The notes beneath the pieces are model-generated. The model was not told the DNA's origin. It made no database searches and was given only the letters and a program-made list of their open reading frames with translations. A DNA stretch of 64,000 bases, from contig CAZVJW010000010.1 in the NCBI GenBank assembly GCA_964627535.1, positions 24,207 through 88,206 of the forward strand, given 5' to 3'. The translations under genes were made by a program, and so were the position numbers. The number at the start of each line of letters is the position of its first letter. Position 1 is the first letter of the stretch. Positions 28,694-37,487 of this stretch are shown piece by piece. This stretch comes from UBA1447 sp964627535 (GTDB lineage: Bacteria; Bacillota; Clostridia; Oscillospirales; Acutalibacteraceae).

Positions 28694-30010
28694 TCAGGCA
28701 TTTTTCAGCGTCCAGCACTGCAGCCTCAGCCGGTCCGACAGATAATTGTCACGCATTTCCGCCGGATGCACCCATGTTCCGTTGAGGGTGAATGTTGGAA
28801 GTCCCGGCAGGTGCGCAATACTGTTGAGCTGCGGTTTCGGCTGCACGGTGATGGTCTCATCCGGGTTGACCAACGCATCGAGCGAGGCGAAAAGGAAATC
28901 GGCGGGACCAATCATCGTATCGCCGACTTGGATTTCGGCTGGCAGGAAGGTTGATGTATCTATTTTGCGTGCCGCCGCGGCGATATCGCTTGCAGTCACA
29001 TCAACCGTTTCGGCAACGCCTTTGGGTGCGGACAAAAATCCGTATGCTTTGCCGGGGATAAATTCCTCTGCTCCGTTCAGGAACGCGACTGCGGCAAGAA
29101 ACACATCTGAAATCGACAAGCACGGCTCATCGAGCGGCGCAAAAGATTCAGCCAGCTTATTCCGGATATCCGGCAGCATGGCGCGCGTGATGATGGGGGG
29201 CTGTTTTCTTTTTGCCAGCATTTCATTCAGGTTTGTAATGACAAAACGCTCGTCGACCTTCGCGGTCTGCACGAACGAACGGATATCGGCATAAAATTCC
29301 GCTGTTTCCGCCGCGGGGCGGTCGGGCGCCTCAATCCAGTCGCCAAATTCGCGCAGATTGCTTTTGTCATAATTCAGTTTATCCCAGAATTCGGTTTTCA
29401 CAGCCATATTCGGATGGGTGTAAACAATAACCCGGTCGTTTTCCGCAAGCTCGTCAAGCAGCTCTTCGTTTGTGCGCTTCGGGCGACCCAGGAAAATACT
29501 TTCGAATGAGCCTGTGTAGGGGATATGTTCGGCGTTGCAGTAGGTCAGCGGACTGCAGCGTTTGTCAAAAATAACGGTGTCGCAGTAAAAGGGGATACCC
29601 CTGTCGGCGTAATAGTACATCGCGGCGTAACTTTTTGAATCGCCGGGCGGGCAGGCAAACATAATTTTGTCCGTGCCTGTCATGTGTTTGATGAGCGAAA
29701 TCGCTTCATCCTCATAGCCGGCAACGGTGGAATACGCCTTGCCGAAATCTTCAAAATCAGTCTGCTCGCAGATATCCGGATGCAGACTGTGCCCGTAGGT
29801 ATGCGTGCCGATAATATGCGGCTTCAACGCATTGATAACATCTGTCCGGCCCCACTGTTCAAGCTGTTTGGCGAGCAGCCCGACAATGGCAAAATGGCCG
29901 GTTACGCTTTCGTCCGTCATAATCCCGGCGAGGTCAAATATCGCGTCCGCGCTGCGGTTGGAGGTGAAATCCTCGGTGTCAAAGAAAAACATCAGTTCGG
30001 TTGGTTTCAT
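28694..30010 (-). CDS. Polysaccharide-deacetylase-like protein
   Basis: 438 residues, no signal peptide. The start MFFFDTEDFTSNRSADA supplies the early Asp pair and HIIGTHTYGHSLH resembles the metal-binding H-x-x-x-H of the NodB deacetylase fold; ACPPGDSKSYAAMYYY fits the following motif. The last 200 residues do not resemble the fold and were not recognised. Expected activity is removal of acetyl groups from a carbohydrate, but the substrate is unknown. AAGGAAG precedes the ATG. It follows the DeoR gene by 47 bases, so it is probably in its operon and under its control. Confidence 0.7.
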   Translation of the reverse strand: MKPTELMFFFDTEDFTSNRSADAIFDLAGIMTDESVTGHFAIVGLLAKQLEQWGRTDVINALKPHIIGTHTYGHSLHPDICEQTDFEDFGKAYSTVAGYEDEAISLIKHMTGTDKIMFACPPGDSKSYAAMYYYADRGIPFYCDTVIFDKRCSPLTYCNAEHIPYTGSFESIFLGRPKRTNEELLDELAENDRVIVYTHPNMAVKTEFWDKLNYDKSNLREFGDWIEAPDRPAAETAEFYADIRSFVQTAKVDERFVITNLNEMLAKRKQPPIITRAMLPDIRNKLAESFAPLDEPCLSISDVFLAAVAFLNGAEEFIPGKAYGFLSAPKGVAETVDVTASDIAAAARKIDTSTFLPAEIQVGDTMIGPADFLFASLDALVNPDETITVQPKPQLNSIAHLPGLPTFTLNGTWVHPAEMRDNYLSDRLRLQCWTLKNA

Positions 30011-30057
30011 ACAATTGCTTCCTTTTCAGTCAATTTATTTACAATCATAATTCTATA

Positions 30058-30843
30058 CTAATTGGCATTATCTGTAACGACTATTTCAATTCCAAGCTCA
30101 TCAAATGCCTTCAAATCTTCCTCTGAAGCATCCCAATCTGTAATCAGATAGTTTAATTTGTTTGCAGGGCAAATACTGACAATCGAATCAAAACCTATTT
30201 TTCCGGTTGGATACAAACCGACAGTAACTTTTGAATTTTCAATCACAGCGTTAACTAACCCAATGTTTCTTGTCTTTTGAATAGAAAGACCGAATTTTGG
30301 TGAGATACAAGCTGATGTAATGAAGCATTTGTCAAATTTTAGCCGGTGTATGATTTCTATGGTGAATTCGTCATAAAATGCCCCGTTTTGGCTCATTTCA
30401 CCGCCCGTTACGATGACGGTGATAGTATCATATTTACGCAGTTCTTCCGCAATTGATATTGAATTAGTGACAATTGTACAACTCAGGCTGGCGGGAATAT
30501 TTTGAGCGACTAAACAACCGATGCTTGCGCTTGTAAGAAAAACTACATCTTTTGGTTCAATCATAGCAATTGCTCTTTTTGCAATGGTAAGATAGTTTGC
30601 CTTAACGGTTTGAATTCTTTCATTCGCGGATAAATCGTGGCACTCGCCGCCCCAGCCGATTTTTTTGATCGGAATAGCGCCGCCATGCGTTCTTTTTAGA
30701 AGTCCCTTTTCCTCCAGAATTCTTAGGTCGCGCTTAGCGGAGTCATAACTGATGCCGAATTTCTCTTGAATATCCCCGGTTGTGATACTTTCTTGTTCTG
30801 CGAGCATATCCAAAATTTTCTGATGCCTTTCTTCAATAAACAT
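30058..30843 (-). CDS. DeoR-family transcriptional regulator
   Basis: 261 residues. The N-terminal winged helix reads ERHQKILDMLAEQESITTGDIQEKFGIS and SYDSAKRDLRILEEKGLLKRTHGGA, the classic DeoR signature. The sugar-phosphate-sensing domain follows (VVFLTSASIGCLVAQ, VIVTGGEM). These regulators usually repress sugar-use genes and respond to phosphorylated sugars. The neighbours (deacetylase-like gene behind, alpha-galactosidase divergent) suggest control of a galactoside or glycan locus. GAGG lies 7 bases before the ATG. Confidence 0.9.
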   Translation of the reverse strand: MFIEERHQKILDMLAEQESITTGDIQEKFGISYDSAKRDLRILEEKGLLKRTHGGAIPIKKIGWGGECHDLSANERIQTVKANYLTIAKRAIAMIEPKDVVFLTSASIGCLVAQNIPASLSCTIVTNSISIAEELRKYDTITVIVTGGEMSQNGAFYDEFTIEIIHRLKFDKCFITSACISPKFGLSIQKTRNIGLVNAVIENSKVTVGLYPTGKIGFDSIVSICPANKLNYLITDWDASEEDLKAFDELGIEIVVTDNAN

Positions 30844-30905
30844 TTTTTTACCTCACAATTAAATTTATGACGAAAGGATGTCGACCTCCATTCCTCATTA
30901 TTAAC

Positions 30906-30969
30906 ACTATATCACAATTGTTAACGTTTGTCAACGATATATTATAAAATTCGTGAATTAGTGTCAACG
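30906..30969 (-). promoter_or_regulatory. deoR-type promoter with repeated TGTYAACG motifs
   Basis: On the minus strand TTGACA (30934-30929), 17 bases, TATAGT (30911-30906) is a good promoter. The octamer TGTYAACG occurs at 30919, 30929 and 30962, spaced 10 and 33 bases, i.e. on one DNA face. One overlaps the -35 and one the spacer, as expected of an autoregulatory operator. Operator role is inferred. Confidence 0.6.
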
Positions 30970-31069
30970 GTTATGTGCTGAAATTTGCATTGCAGTGATG
31001 ATATTCGTTTTTGTTTATCATTTTCAAAAATAATAAGGATGAATAATATAAGAAAATGGGAGATGATTA

Positions 31070-31153
31070 ATGAAGGAAACTTCCGTTACAAGCTGCGTCG
31101 GGGATAAACTTCATGTGTTCCCGGTTTCAACCGGCATATATTATCTGCTTTGA
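31070..31153 (+). CDS. Possible 27-codon ORF
   Basis: ATG at 31070 has GGGAG seven bases upstream; the frame runs 27 codons and contains CVGDKLHVFPVSTG. It may be a gene remnant, a leader peptide of the alpha-galactosidase gene 51 bases further on, or chance. No family recognised. Confidence 0.2.
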   Translation: MKETSVTSCVGDKLHVFPVSTGIYYLL

Positions 31154-31204
31154 TTGTATCGTGAGTTATGATATAATAACTTTTCGGAAGGGAGCTGCGG
31201 CAAG

Positions 31205-32857
31205 ATGAATTTAAATTTTGAAATCAGTTATAAGTGCGACGGGAAAACTTACACCTCAAACGAATTGGAGACAAAGCATTATTCGGCTGCGTTCGGGTAC
31301 ACCGGCGGGGATATTAAACTTAAGGTTACCCCAAAAACAAAGCTCGAATTTTTAAACCTTCAGCTTAAAACGGATTATGACTTTGCCGCGGATGACAGGT
31401 TTTTTGTAAACGGTTATCAAGCCTGGACGACCACGCGCGAAGTGTCGAAAGATGATCTGTATACCGGTTTGACAAAACTTACCAAGCTGACAAAAACCGG
31501 CAGATACATGGCGGCTATTTCCGGCGATTATATGTTCACGGACTATCCGGAAAAGCAGGGCTTGTTCCACTCGTTCACATACACCTATGTCAGGAACGGC
31601 GAAAAAGTGTTCCTCATCGGTTCGCTGAGCGAAAGAAACGGCTATACGATTTTTGATGCCGACATGCGCGCAGGCAAGCTTTGCATCAGGAAAGATTTAG
31701 AAGGCCTTATAACTGCCGAGGCTTTTAATGCGTTTGATATTGTCTGTATCAATGGCACTTATGAGGATGTGTTTGACCGCTACTTTGAACGGACGGGTGT
31801 GAAGAAGCCGAGAATCGGACATCTTTCCGGCTACACTTCATGGTACAATTATTTTCAGAAAATTGATGAAGACATTATCCTGCGCGACCTGAACGGATTG
31901 GACAGGGCTAAGGACAGCGTGTCTGTTTTTCAGATTGATGACGGTTATGAACCGTTTGTGGGCGACTGGCTTGAATGCGACAATAAAAAATTTCCGAACG
32001 GTATGAAATATATTGCCGAAAAAATCCACGAAAAGGGTTATCTTGCAGGCTTATGGCTTGCGCCGTTTAATGTTCAGAAAAAATCCGCAGCGGCAAAGGA
32101 ACATCCGGAGTGGCTTTTAAAAAACAGCGCCGGCAAGCCGGAGCTCGGCTGCTTTGCATGGGGCGGCGCATATACGCTGGATATATATAACCCTGCGGTC
32201 AGGGCTCATCTAAAAAAAGTGTTTGACACGGTGCTTAATACATGGGGATATGACATGGTGAAGCTCGACTTCCTGTACAGCCAGTGCATACAGCCCAGAG
32301 CCGGAAAAACAAGAGGTACAATTATGTGCGAGGCGATGGACTTTTTGCGTGAGCTTGTCGGCGAAAAGATTTTACTTGGCTGCGGAGTGCCACTCGGGCC
32401 GTGCTTCGGTGTTGTGGATGCCTGCCGTATCAGCTGCGATGTTGACTTGAAATATACCGGAAAGTTTTACAATGCGCTCCACATCAACAACGAACTTCCG
32501 AGTGCTCAAAACGCCATCACCAATTCGATTTTTCGCCGTCATCTCAACGGCAGAGCTTTTATAAACGACCCGGATGTGTTCTTTCTGCGCAGCAGCAACC
32601 TGACCTTTACCCGGGAGCAGAAGCTTTTGCTTGCAAAAATCAATCATTTGTGCGGTAATGTGCTGTTTGTTTCGGATTATGCGGGGGACTATTCGGAAGA
32701 AGATATTAATATATTGAAAAGTATGTTTGCAAAAAGCACCGCAAAAATTATTTCCGCACAGTTTGTTTCCGAAAATACTGTCGAAATTGTATATGGGGAA
32801 GACAACACCAAAAAGCTTCGGTTCAATATCAAAACCGGTGATACTAATTACTCATAA
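31205..32857 (+). CDS. Alpha-galactosidase-like glycoside hydrolase family 36 enzyme
   Basis: 550 residues, cytoplasmic. The N-terminal beta-sandwich (about 1-190) leads into a TIM barrel with FQIDDGYEP, GLWLAPFN and MVKLDFLY, where Asp355 is the expected nucleophile; RISCDVDL supplies the likely acid/base Asp412. It should hydrolyse alpha-galactosides such as melibiose or raffinose-type sugars. The last residues (DTNYS) and the stop are supplied by a miniature element inserted at 32842; removing it would give GESNI and a stop. Divergent from the DeoR gene, so a likely target. Confidence 0.88.
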   Translation: MNLNFEISYKCDGKTYTSNELETKHYSAAFGYTGGDIKLKVTPKTKLEFLNLQLKTDYDFAADDRFFVNGYQAWTTTREVSKDDLYTGLTKLTKLTKTGRYMAAISGDYMFTDYPEKQGLFHSFTYTYVRNGEKVFLIGSLSERNGYTIFDADMRAGKLCIRKDLEGLITAEAFNAFDIVCINGTYEDVFDRYFERTGVKKPRIGHLSGYTSWYNYFQKIDEDIILRDLNGLDRAKDSVSVFQIDDGYEPFVGDWLECDNKKFPNGMKYIAEKIHEKGYLAGLWLAPFNVQKKSAAAKEHPEWLLKNSAGKPELGCFAWGGAYTLDIYNPAVRAHLKKVFDTVLNTWGYDMVKLDFLYSQCIQPRAGKTRGTIMCEAMDFLRELVGEKILLGCGVPLGPCFGVVDACRISCDVDLKYTGKFYNALHINNELPSAQNAITNSIFRRHLNGRAFINDPDVFFLRSSNLTFTREQKLLLAKINHLCGNVLFVSDYAGDYSEEDINILKSMFAKSTAKIISAQFVSENTVEIVYGEDNTKKLRFNIKTGDTNYS

Positions 32858-32941
32858 AAACCTAACTAAAAATTTCGCATAAAACCGCATATATTAAAGC
32901 TTTTGCTTGTTATTTTTGAGGTTTTTAATCGTGAATTAGTA
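32842..32941 (-). repeat. Miniature inverted-repeat element, subfamily A, copy 4 (inverted)
   Basis: 100 bp with TGA on both sides, in reverse orientation to copies 1-3. Its left end overlaps and terminates the alpha-galactosidase reading frame. Confidence 0.9.
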
Positions 32942-33023
32942 TGAGAGCAATATTTAGTGTTTAGTGCGTTCATGCCAAACAAATGAAGCAGTTTGCGCTT
33001 GCAATTGATTACGATACAATCTA

Positions 33024-33072
33024 TGTCATTCCGAGTGAAGCGAGGAATCTCGAAAAGATTCTTCGTTTCATA
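33024..33072 (+). repeat. TGTCATTCCGAG-type repeat, partial copy
   Basis: TGTCATTCCGAGTGAAGCGA, then GGAATCTCGAAAAGATTCTT; it matches the left part of the repeat at 28428. As there, a miniature element lies close downstream. Confidence 0.6.
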
Positions 33073-33090
33073 AGCTGTAACATATAGTCA

Positions 33091-33190
33091 TACTAATCCC
33101 TCTTAAAACATAGCTAAAAATTCAGCACAAAAACCCATTTATCAAAGGTTTTTGCTTGATTTCATGGAGGTTATATAATCGGGATTAGTA
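33091..33190 (-). repeat. Miniature inverted-repeat element, subfamily B, copy 2 (inverted)
   Basis: 100 bp, TACTAATCCCTCTTA to the inverse of TACTAATCCCGAT, with TCA on both sides. Reverse orientation to the copy at 20951. Confidence 0.9.
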
Positions 33191-33235
33191 TCAGGAGAAT
33201 AAGCAAACAATCCTAAAAATAAACTAAATTGAAAA

Positions 33236-33271
33236 CGGCCTCATAACGAATATTTAACCGTTATGAAGCCG
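33236..33271. terminator. Terminator of the LCP gene
   Basis: CGGCCTCATAACG pairs with CGTTATGAAGCCG (one mismatch), downstream of the minus-strand LCP gene that ends at 33315. Confidence 0.65.
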
Positions 33272-33314
33272 TAAATTAATGTGGCGAAAGTCTGTATTTT
33301 GTTGGCGGTCAGTG

Positions 33315-34448
33315 TTAAGAAACCTTGTTGTAAAACACATCCAAAATAAGCTCATATAACGCTTTTCCGTCGGTGTCAAACTCGGCATATTTTTCACCCT
33401 TAACAACTTTACCCTGAACCACACGGAAATCAAACTCTCCGTTATAATTGTTTGTCAGGACAGTGGTGGTCAGATAGGTTATCTTTGATGCGTCAAGATT
33501 TGTTGTAACATATTTTGAGACTTTATTTAAAAGCTTAACAGGCGTTGTTATATCCTTTTTGGTCATGCTGAGCGCACTTTTTGAAAATGCCGTCAAATAT
33601 TGCTGCTGACGTTTCATCCTTGCTATATTTGAATCAAGTACCGAATTGTCACGATATCGCACGTAATAATTCGCTTCATTGCCTTTAAGCGTGATTACTT
33701 CACCTTTCTTAACCACCAATCCGCCAAGAAGATCTATAGTCTCCAAGGCTGTTACGGTAACACCGCCGACAGCGTCATTCAATATTCCGATGGGTTTCAG
33801 ATCCATTGCACAATAGTATTCTATAGGCATTCCGTATAACAGTCTGGAAACCGATTTTATGACATTGTCACAGCTTGTCTTTTTGCCGTCTCCATACGCA
33901 TATGCAAGGCAAATCTGTTTGTTGTCAGTCCTTATAAAGTTTCCGTCTGTTGAATATACATCAACGTCAACCATCGAATCTCTGGGGATGCCTATAAGTA
34001 CGGTCTTTCCTGTTTTAACATCCATGGTTTGCAAAAATAGGGCGTCAGCCTGTCCGTTCTCACCAACAACACCGGAATCTTCAATTATATTTTCATTATC
34101 AATTCCCATACAGAGAATAGTGACGATATTCTCATTCAATTGGTAGGTCGCACCATTATATTTTATTGTGCGGCCTCCGTCATCTTCATCCTCCGCAACA
34201 GCTGCGTCAGATTCACCGATGGGGGGGGGATTAACAATACCGGTGTTATTGTGCATTTGCGCCTTTCCGACTTGAAAAAGAATGAGATAGGCGGCTCCAA
34301 TGATAATTGCGATACAACCCAAAACTAAAATTACGGTACGCAGAACACGCCATGCTTTTCGTTTTGGCTTTTTTTGAGATAGCGAGAATTCTTCCTCGGT
34401 ATTACTATTAATAGGCTCGGCCGGTTTGTTGTTATTTTGTTCGTTCAT
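33315..34448 (-). CDS. LytR-CpsA-Psr (LCP) family wall-polymer ligase
   Basis: 377 residues: a short charged cytoplasmic tail, one membrane segment (about 38-60), an acidic linker and the LCP domain (about 105-340). Conserved pieces are VLIGIPRDSMVDV, GDGKKTSCDNVIKSV and GGVTVTALETIDL, with the Arg and Asp that bind lipid pyrophosphate. LCP enzymes attach teichoic acids or capsular polymers to peptidoglycan. Overlaps the end of the sortase gene by 17 bases. The surface-protein genes upstream on the same strand make this an envelope cluster. Confidence 0.88.
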   Translation of the reverse strand: MNEQNNNKPAEPINSNTEEEFSLSQKKPKRKAWRVLRTVILVLGCIAIIIGAAYLILFQVGKAQMHNNTGIVNPPPIGESDAAVAEDEDDGGRTIKYNGATYQLNENIVTILCMGIDNENIIEDSGVVGENGQADALFLQTMDVKTGKTVLIGIPRDSMVDVDVYSTDGNFIRTDNKQICLAYAYGDGKKTSCDNVIKSVSRLLYGMPIEYYCAMDLKPIGILNDAVGGVTVTALETIDLLGGLVVKKGEVITLKGNEANYYVRYRDNSVLDSNIARMKRQQQYLTAFSKSALSMTKKDITTPVKLLNKVSKYVTTNLDASKITYLTTTVLTNNYNGEFDFRVVQGKVVKGEKYAEFDTDGKALYELILDVFYNKVS

Positions 34449-35199
34449 CTTTTCTTAAAACTCCTTGAACTAAATATCGAGAGTCATATCCATGCCAGTT
34501 AGTACAGGTAGAAAGAGTAATGATCCGGTCCTTTGTGGTAAGGGTTACCCCTTCAAGAACATTTTTGACCATGGATTTAGGGTTGAGGCAACTTTCAAGA
34601 TAACTGCTGAAAACCTCCTCATCCGAAAAATTGAATGAGTTAAGAATGTGCCGGTCGTCGTATGCATATGCAGCAAATATTTCGTAAGTTAAAATATGGC
34701 CGGGTGTGTAAATATAAATATTTCTGTTCTCTTTAAAAAAATCCTCTTTTCTGAATCTCATAAGTGTAGAGAACATAGTGCCGTTGCCCTTGTTGTGACC
34801 GTATATCAAGGTGTTGGGGTCGGAAAAGTCCAGGCTGTTCTTTTTTTGAGTGAAAATAGAACCGGCTGAGCTTTTATTTTTGTTAAGGTCATGATCCATG
34901 TAATAATTGTCATTTTCTTCATAGCTTTGCAATATCGGATAATCAACATTGGTGTTTGAAATTCTTATCCATGCGTAGATGTCACCGTTTGTCTCCGAAA
35001 GCTCGTCAAACTCAATCGGGTTGTCCGGCAGGATCTCTCCGCCAGAAGTGCTTAAGGAGCTGTCATCAACTATTGTCGTATCATTCTGTTCGGCAGGCAA
35101 TTTGCCTGATAGAAGAGATATTAAAATGCTGCCGGCAGCGAAAACAAATATTATAATTGATAAAATTAAAATAACAAGCCAAAACTTTTTCTTTTTCAT
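34432..35199 (-). CDS. srtB: Class B sortase
   Basis: 255 residues from ATG at 35199 (an upstream ATG at 35229 has no ribosome site). An N-terminal membrane anchor (about 5-28) is followed by the sortase barrel: AWIRISNTNVDYPILQ, the catalytic His in LIYGHNKGNGTMF, the catalytic Cys in ITLSTCTNW and the Arg in DSRYLVQG. The class B call rests on the long helix between barrel strands (FFKENRNIYIY region) and overall length. Sortases join sorting-signal proteins to the cell wall. The gene 1.4 kb upstream encodes a protein ending SPPTG, which fits the (S/P)PxTG signal known for Clostridioides difficile SrtB. Confidence 0.88.
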   Translation of the reverse strand: MKKKKFWLVILILSIIIFVFAAGSILISLLSGKLPAEQNDTTIVDDSSLSTSGGEILPDNPIEFDELSETNGDIYAWIRISNTNVDYPILQSYEENDNYYMDHDLNKNKSSAGSIFTQKKNSLDFSDPNTLIYGHNKGNGTMFSTLMRFRKEDFFKENRNIYIYTPGHILTYEIFAAYAYDDRHILNSFNFSDEEVFSSYLESCLNPKSMVKNVLEGVTLTTKDRIITLSTCTNWHGYDSRYLVQGVLRKDERTK

Positions 35200-35310
35200 T
35201 ACTATTTTCCGTTCGGCTGAACAAATCATTCGCCATTTAATATATGTTAATTATATATGCTATAACGTTCTGTGTCAACGGTTTGGCATATACCTAAAAA
35301 TCTATGGATA

Positions 35311-36480
35311 TTACAAATAAGTGATATAAAGCTCGGTTTGGAGTATTTTTTCCTGAACCATCCTTACACCGATGCCAACATACTTGATGTCTCTTAAAAT
35401 ATTTACCCTATGCACCGAGCTGTTCATATAATTTTCATGGGCAGAAATTGCATTTTGATGATGCTGGGAAATATTTTCGGCACAATAAAAGGAGCTATAT
35501 CCTGCTTCTTTAATTCGGTCTGCGGGACCCAGTCCTTTAGGGTTGATGTGCCCGAAGAATGAACGGTCAATCATATCCTGCGAGTGAGCAGCGGCTACCG
35601 CGGCCATATTATTGTCATATTCAAGAACCGGCATGTTATGCTTTACTCTGATGGAATTAATCAGATAAAAACCGATCCTTTCATAACTGTCGGTAAATTC
35701 TTTATCCGGAGCGGGGTAAAATCCGAAACTTTGCTCTGTCGAATAATCGATAATCTGAACAGCGGTCAGTATTCCGCCATTGATGTTATCATAAAACATG
35801 GTGATATATTTTTGATTATCCGTAAAAACATCCCTTTGCTCTGTCCCTTGAAGAACACAATCTGTGTTGCCTTTTCGAAGGGATGTCAAAGGGCCGGTAT
35901 ATCTTGCGCGTAATGTTTCTCTTATAGTATTCTTTGCTGCGCCAACCGTAATATTTTCAAATATTAAAGTTGTGCTGTTTGAATACAGACCTACAACTTT
36001 ATTGTTTTGAATACCAATCATTACAAATCGTGTATAGTTATTATGATATACATGCCAGTAAAATCCATACTCGCTTTTTTCAATGGCAACAGGATTCCCA
36101 AACTGTTGTGTTATATAAGCTCCGGACTTCCCTATCAGATTATCTAATATGATGCTTGACGGTTTGGCCGTTGCAGTAGTAGTAATGGGTACTGTTGTAA
36201 TTGGTACTATTGAAGTCGGTTTTATTGTTGACGGTGCTTTGGCGGGACCCGTTGTTGCAGCAGGGGGTTCAGCTGCAATTTCTGACAGAGCAGTTGTAGC
36301 TGTCAATGAAGAATCCCGGGACTCATTTGAACTCAATGTTTCTGCAATATAACCTGAACTGTCCGATGAATCAGTACTGATACGCTGACTGCTTTCGGTT
36401 GAAAAAGCACACCCGGCCACTGCGGTGCAGAATGCAAGGAGAATTGTCAGGGAAACAATCGCTTTCTTTCGTATGCTCAT
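35311..36480 (-). CDS. CAP-domain (SCP/PR1-like) lipoprotein
   Basis: 389 residues. The signal peptide ends in AVAGC, so a lipid anchor is expected. A Ser/Thr/Pro-rich linker (about 30-115) leads to a CAP-associated N-domain (LIGKSGAYITQQFGNP) and a C-terminal CAP domain with AHSQDMIDRSFFGHINP and AENIS, whose His and Glu residues form the family site. Members of this YkwD-like group are secreted and of uncertain activity, often linked to spores or envelope. Lies between the sortase and its likely substrate. Confidence 0.85.
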   Translation of the reverse strand: MSIRKKAIVSLTILLAFCTAVAGCAFSTESSQRISTDSSDSSGYIAETLSSNESRDSSLTATTALSEIAAEPPAATTGPAKAPSTIKPTSIVPITTVPITTTATAKPSSIILDNLIGKSGAYITQQFGNPVAIEKSEYGFYWHVYHNNYTRFVMIGIQNNKVVGLYSNSTTLIFENITVGAAKNTIRETLRARYTGPLTSLRKGNTDCVLQGTEQRDVFTDNQKYITMFYDNINGGILTAVQIIDYSTEQSFGFYPAPDKEFTDSYERIGFYLINSIRVKHNMPVLEYDNNMAAVAAAHSQDMIDRSFFGHINPKGLGPADRIKEAGYSSFYCAENISQHHQNAISAHENYMNSSVHRVNILRDIKYVGIGVRMVQEKILQTELYITYL

Positions 36481-36559
36481 TCGCGTGCCTCTTCATAAAT
36501 AAAATACACACATCAGCCCGGGAAAGTATCCGGGTTTCGGTTTGACGTGCCAAAAAAAG

Positions 36560-36581
36560 CGACAGCCGTTCCCGGCTGCCG
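36560..36581 (-). terminator. Terminator of the sorting-signal protein gene
   Basis: On the minus strand CAGCCGGGAACGGCTG forms a compact hairpin followed by TTTTTTT. Confidence 0.8.
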
Positions 36582-36601
36582 CCTACAAAGATTACATCGG
36601 C

Positions 36602-37282
36602 TTAATCGTGGCGTTTTTTAGCAACAACCGCTACGGACAACGATATCAATGCAATTGCTCCGAGCGCCAGCAAATTGTTGCCGGTAGGTGGGGAAACAGG
36701 ACCTTCATCAATCGGACCTATTGGCTTAGTCGTCGTTTCACCGGGTTTGGCAGTTGTCGTTTCACTGGGCTTGGTTGTTGTTTCACCGGGCTTTGTTATC
36801 GTCGTTTCACCGGGCTTGATCGTTGTTAGTTCTTTGAACAAACTCATTAAATCGTTAAAAAACACTTTTATGGTTGAATCGATAAATGGGGGTAAATCGT
36901 ACATTTCATAAACTTTGATGTCCCCCTTCGAGCGTATTGTTACTTTGTCACTGAGCAAAGTGCCCGAAACAATATCATATTCACCTAAAATCAACCAACC
37001 TATAAATTTGTTATCGCTTGATTTGGTTCTTGTAAGGGTAATTGTTCCGTCAGGATTGACCGCGAAATTCGGCGATGTACTGGTCGTACCTTTCACTTTA
37101 ACTGAACCGTCAGAGAAAACCTCATAAGTGATGGTTCCAAGGAGCACAACTTGTCCGCTTGACCACGAATAAATAGAAACTATGCGCTCACCAACGGAAA
37201 CAGGACTTGATGCCGCCAATGCATTTACAGAAAACGCCGAGAAAATAAGCAAGGCCATAAAAACCGCCAAAAACTTTTTCAT
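36602..37282 (-). CDS. Surface protein with Thr-Pro repeats and SPPTG sorting signal
   Basis: 226 residues from ATG at 37282 (GGAGG with good spacing; the frame runs five codons further up). A signal peptide ends near ALAAS. The body (about 25-155) is an unrecognised beta-rich domain. Then come repeats of the KPGETT type (KPGETTITKPGETTTKPSETT...), a wall-spanning linker. The end is SPPTG, a hydrophobic stretch and KKRHD, a cell-wall sorting signal. It is the probable substrate of the nearby sortase B. Terminated by its own hairpin, so it is separate from the following genes. Confidence 0.8.
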   Translation of the reverse strand: MKKFLAVFMALLIFSAFSVNALAASSPVSVGERIVSIYSWSSGQVVLLGTITYEVFSDGSVKVKGTTSTSPNFAVNPDGTITLTRTKSSDNKFIGWLILGEYDIVSGTLLSDKVTIRSKGDIKVYEMYDLPPFIDSTIKVFFNDLMSLFKELTTIKPGETTITKPGETTTKPSETTTAKPGETTTKPIGPIDEGPVSPPTGNNLLALGAIALISLSVAVVAKKRHD

Positions 37283-37487
37283 AATTCTATCCTCCATAGT
37301 ATTTCATAGACAATTACCTATTCTAGTCAAGGTCATTATATCACAGTCGATGCAAGATGTAAATAGTATCAATCGAAATATTCCTCAAATTGTTTAAAAT
37401 TATTTAATAAGTATAGGCAAGTATAAGAATTTACAAATAATATTTGTTAAAATACGGATGCATTATAAATAATTTCAAACGATGGAT

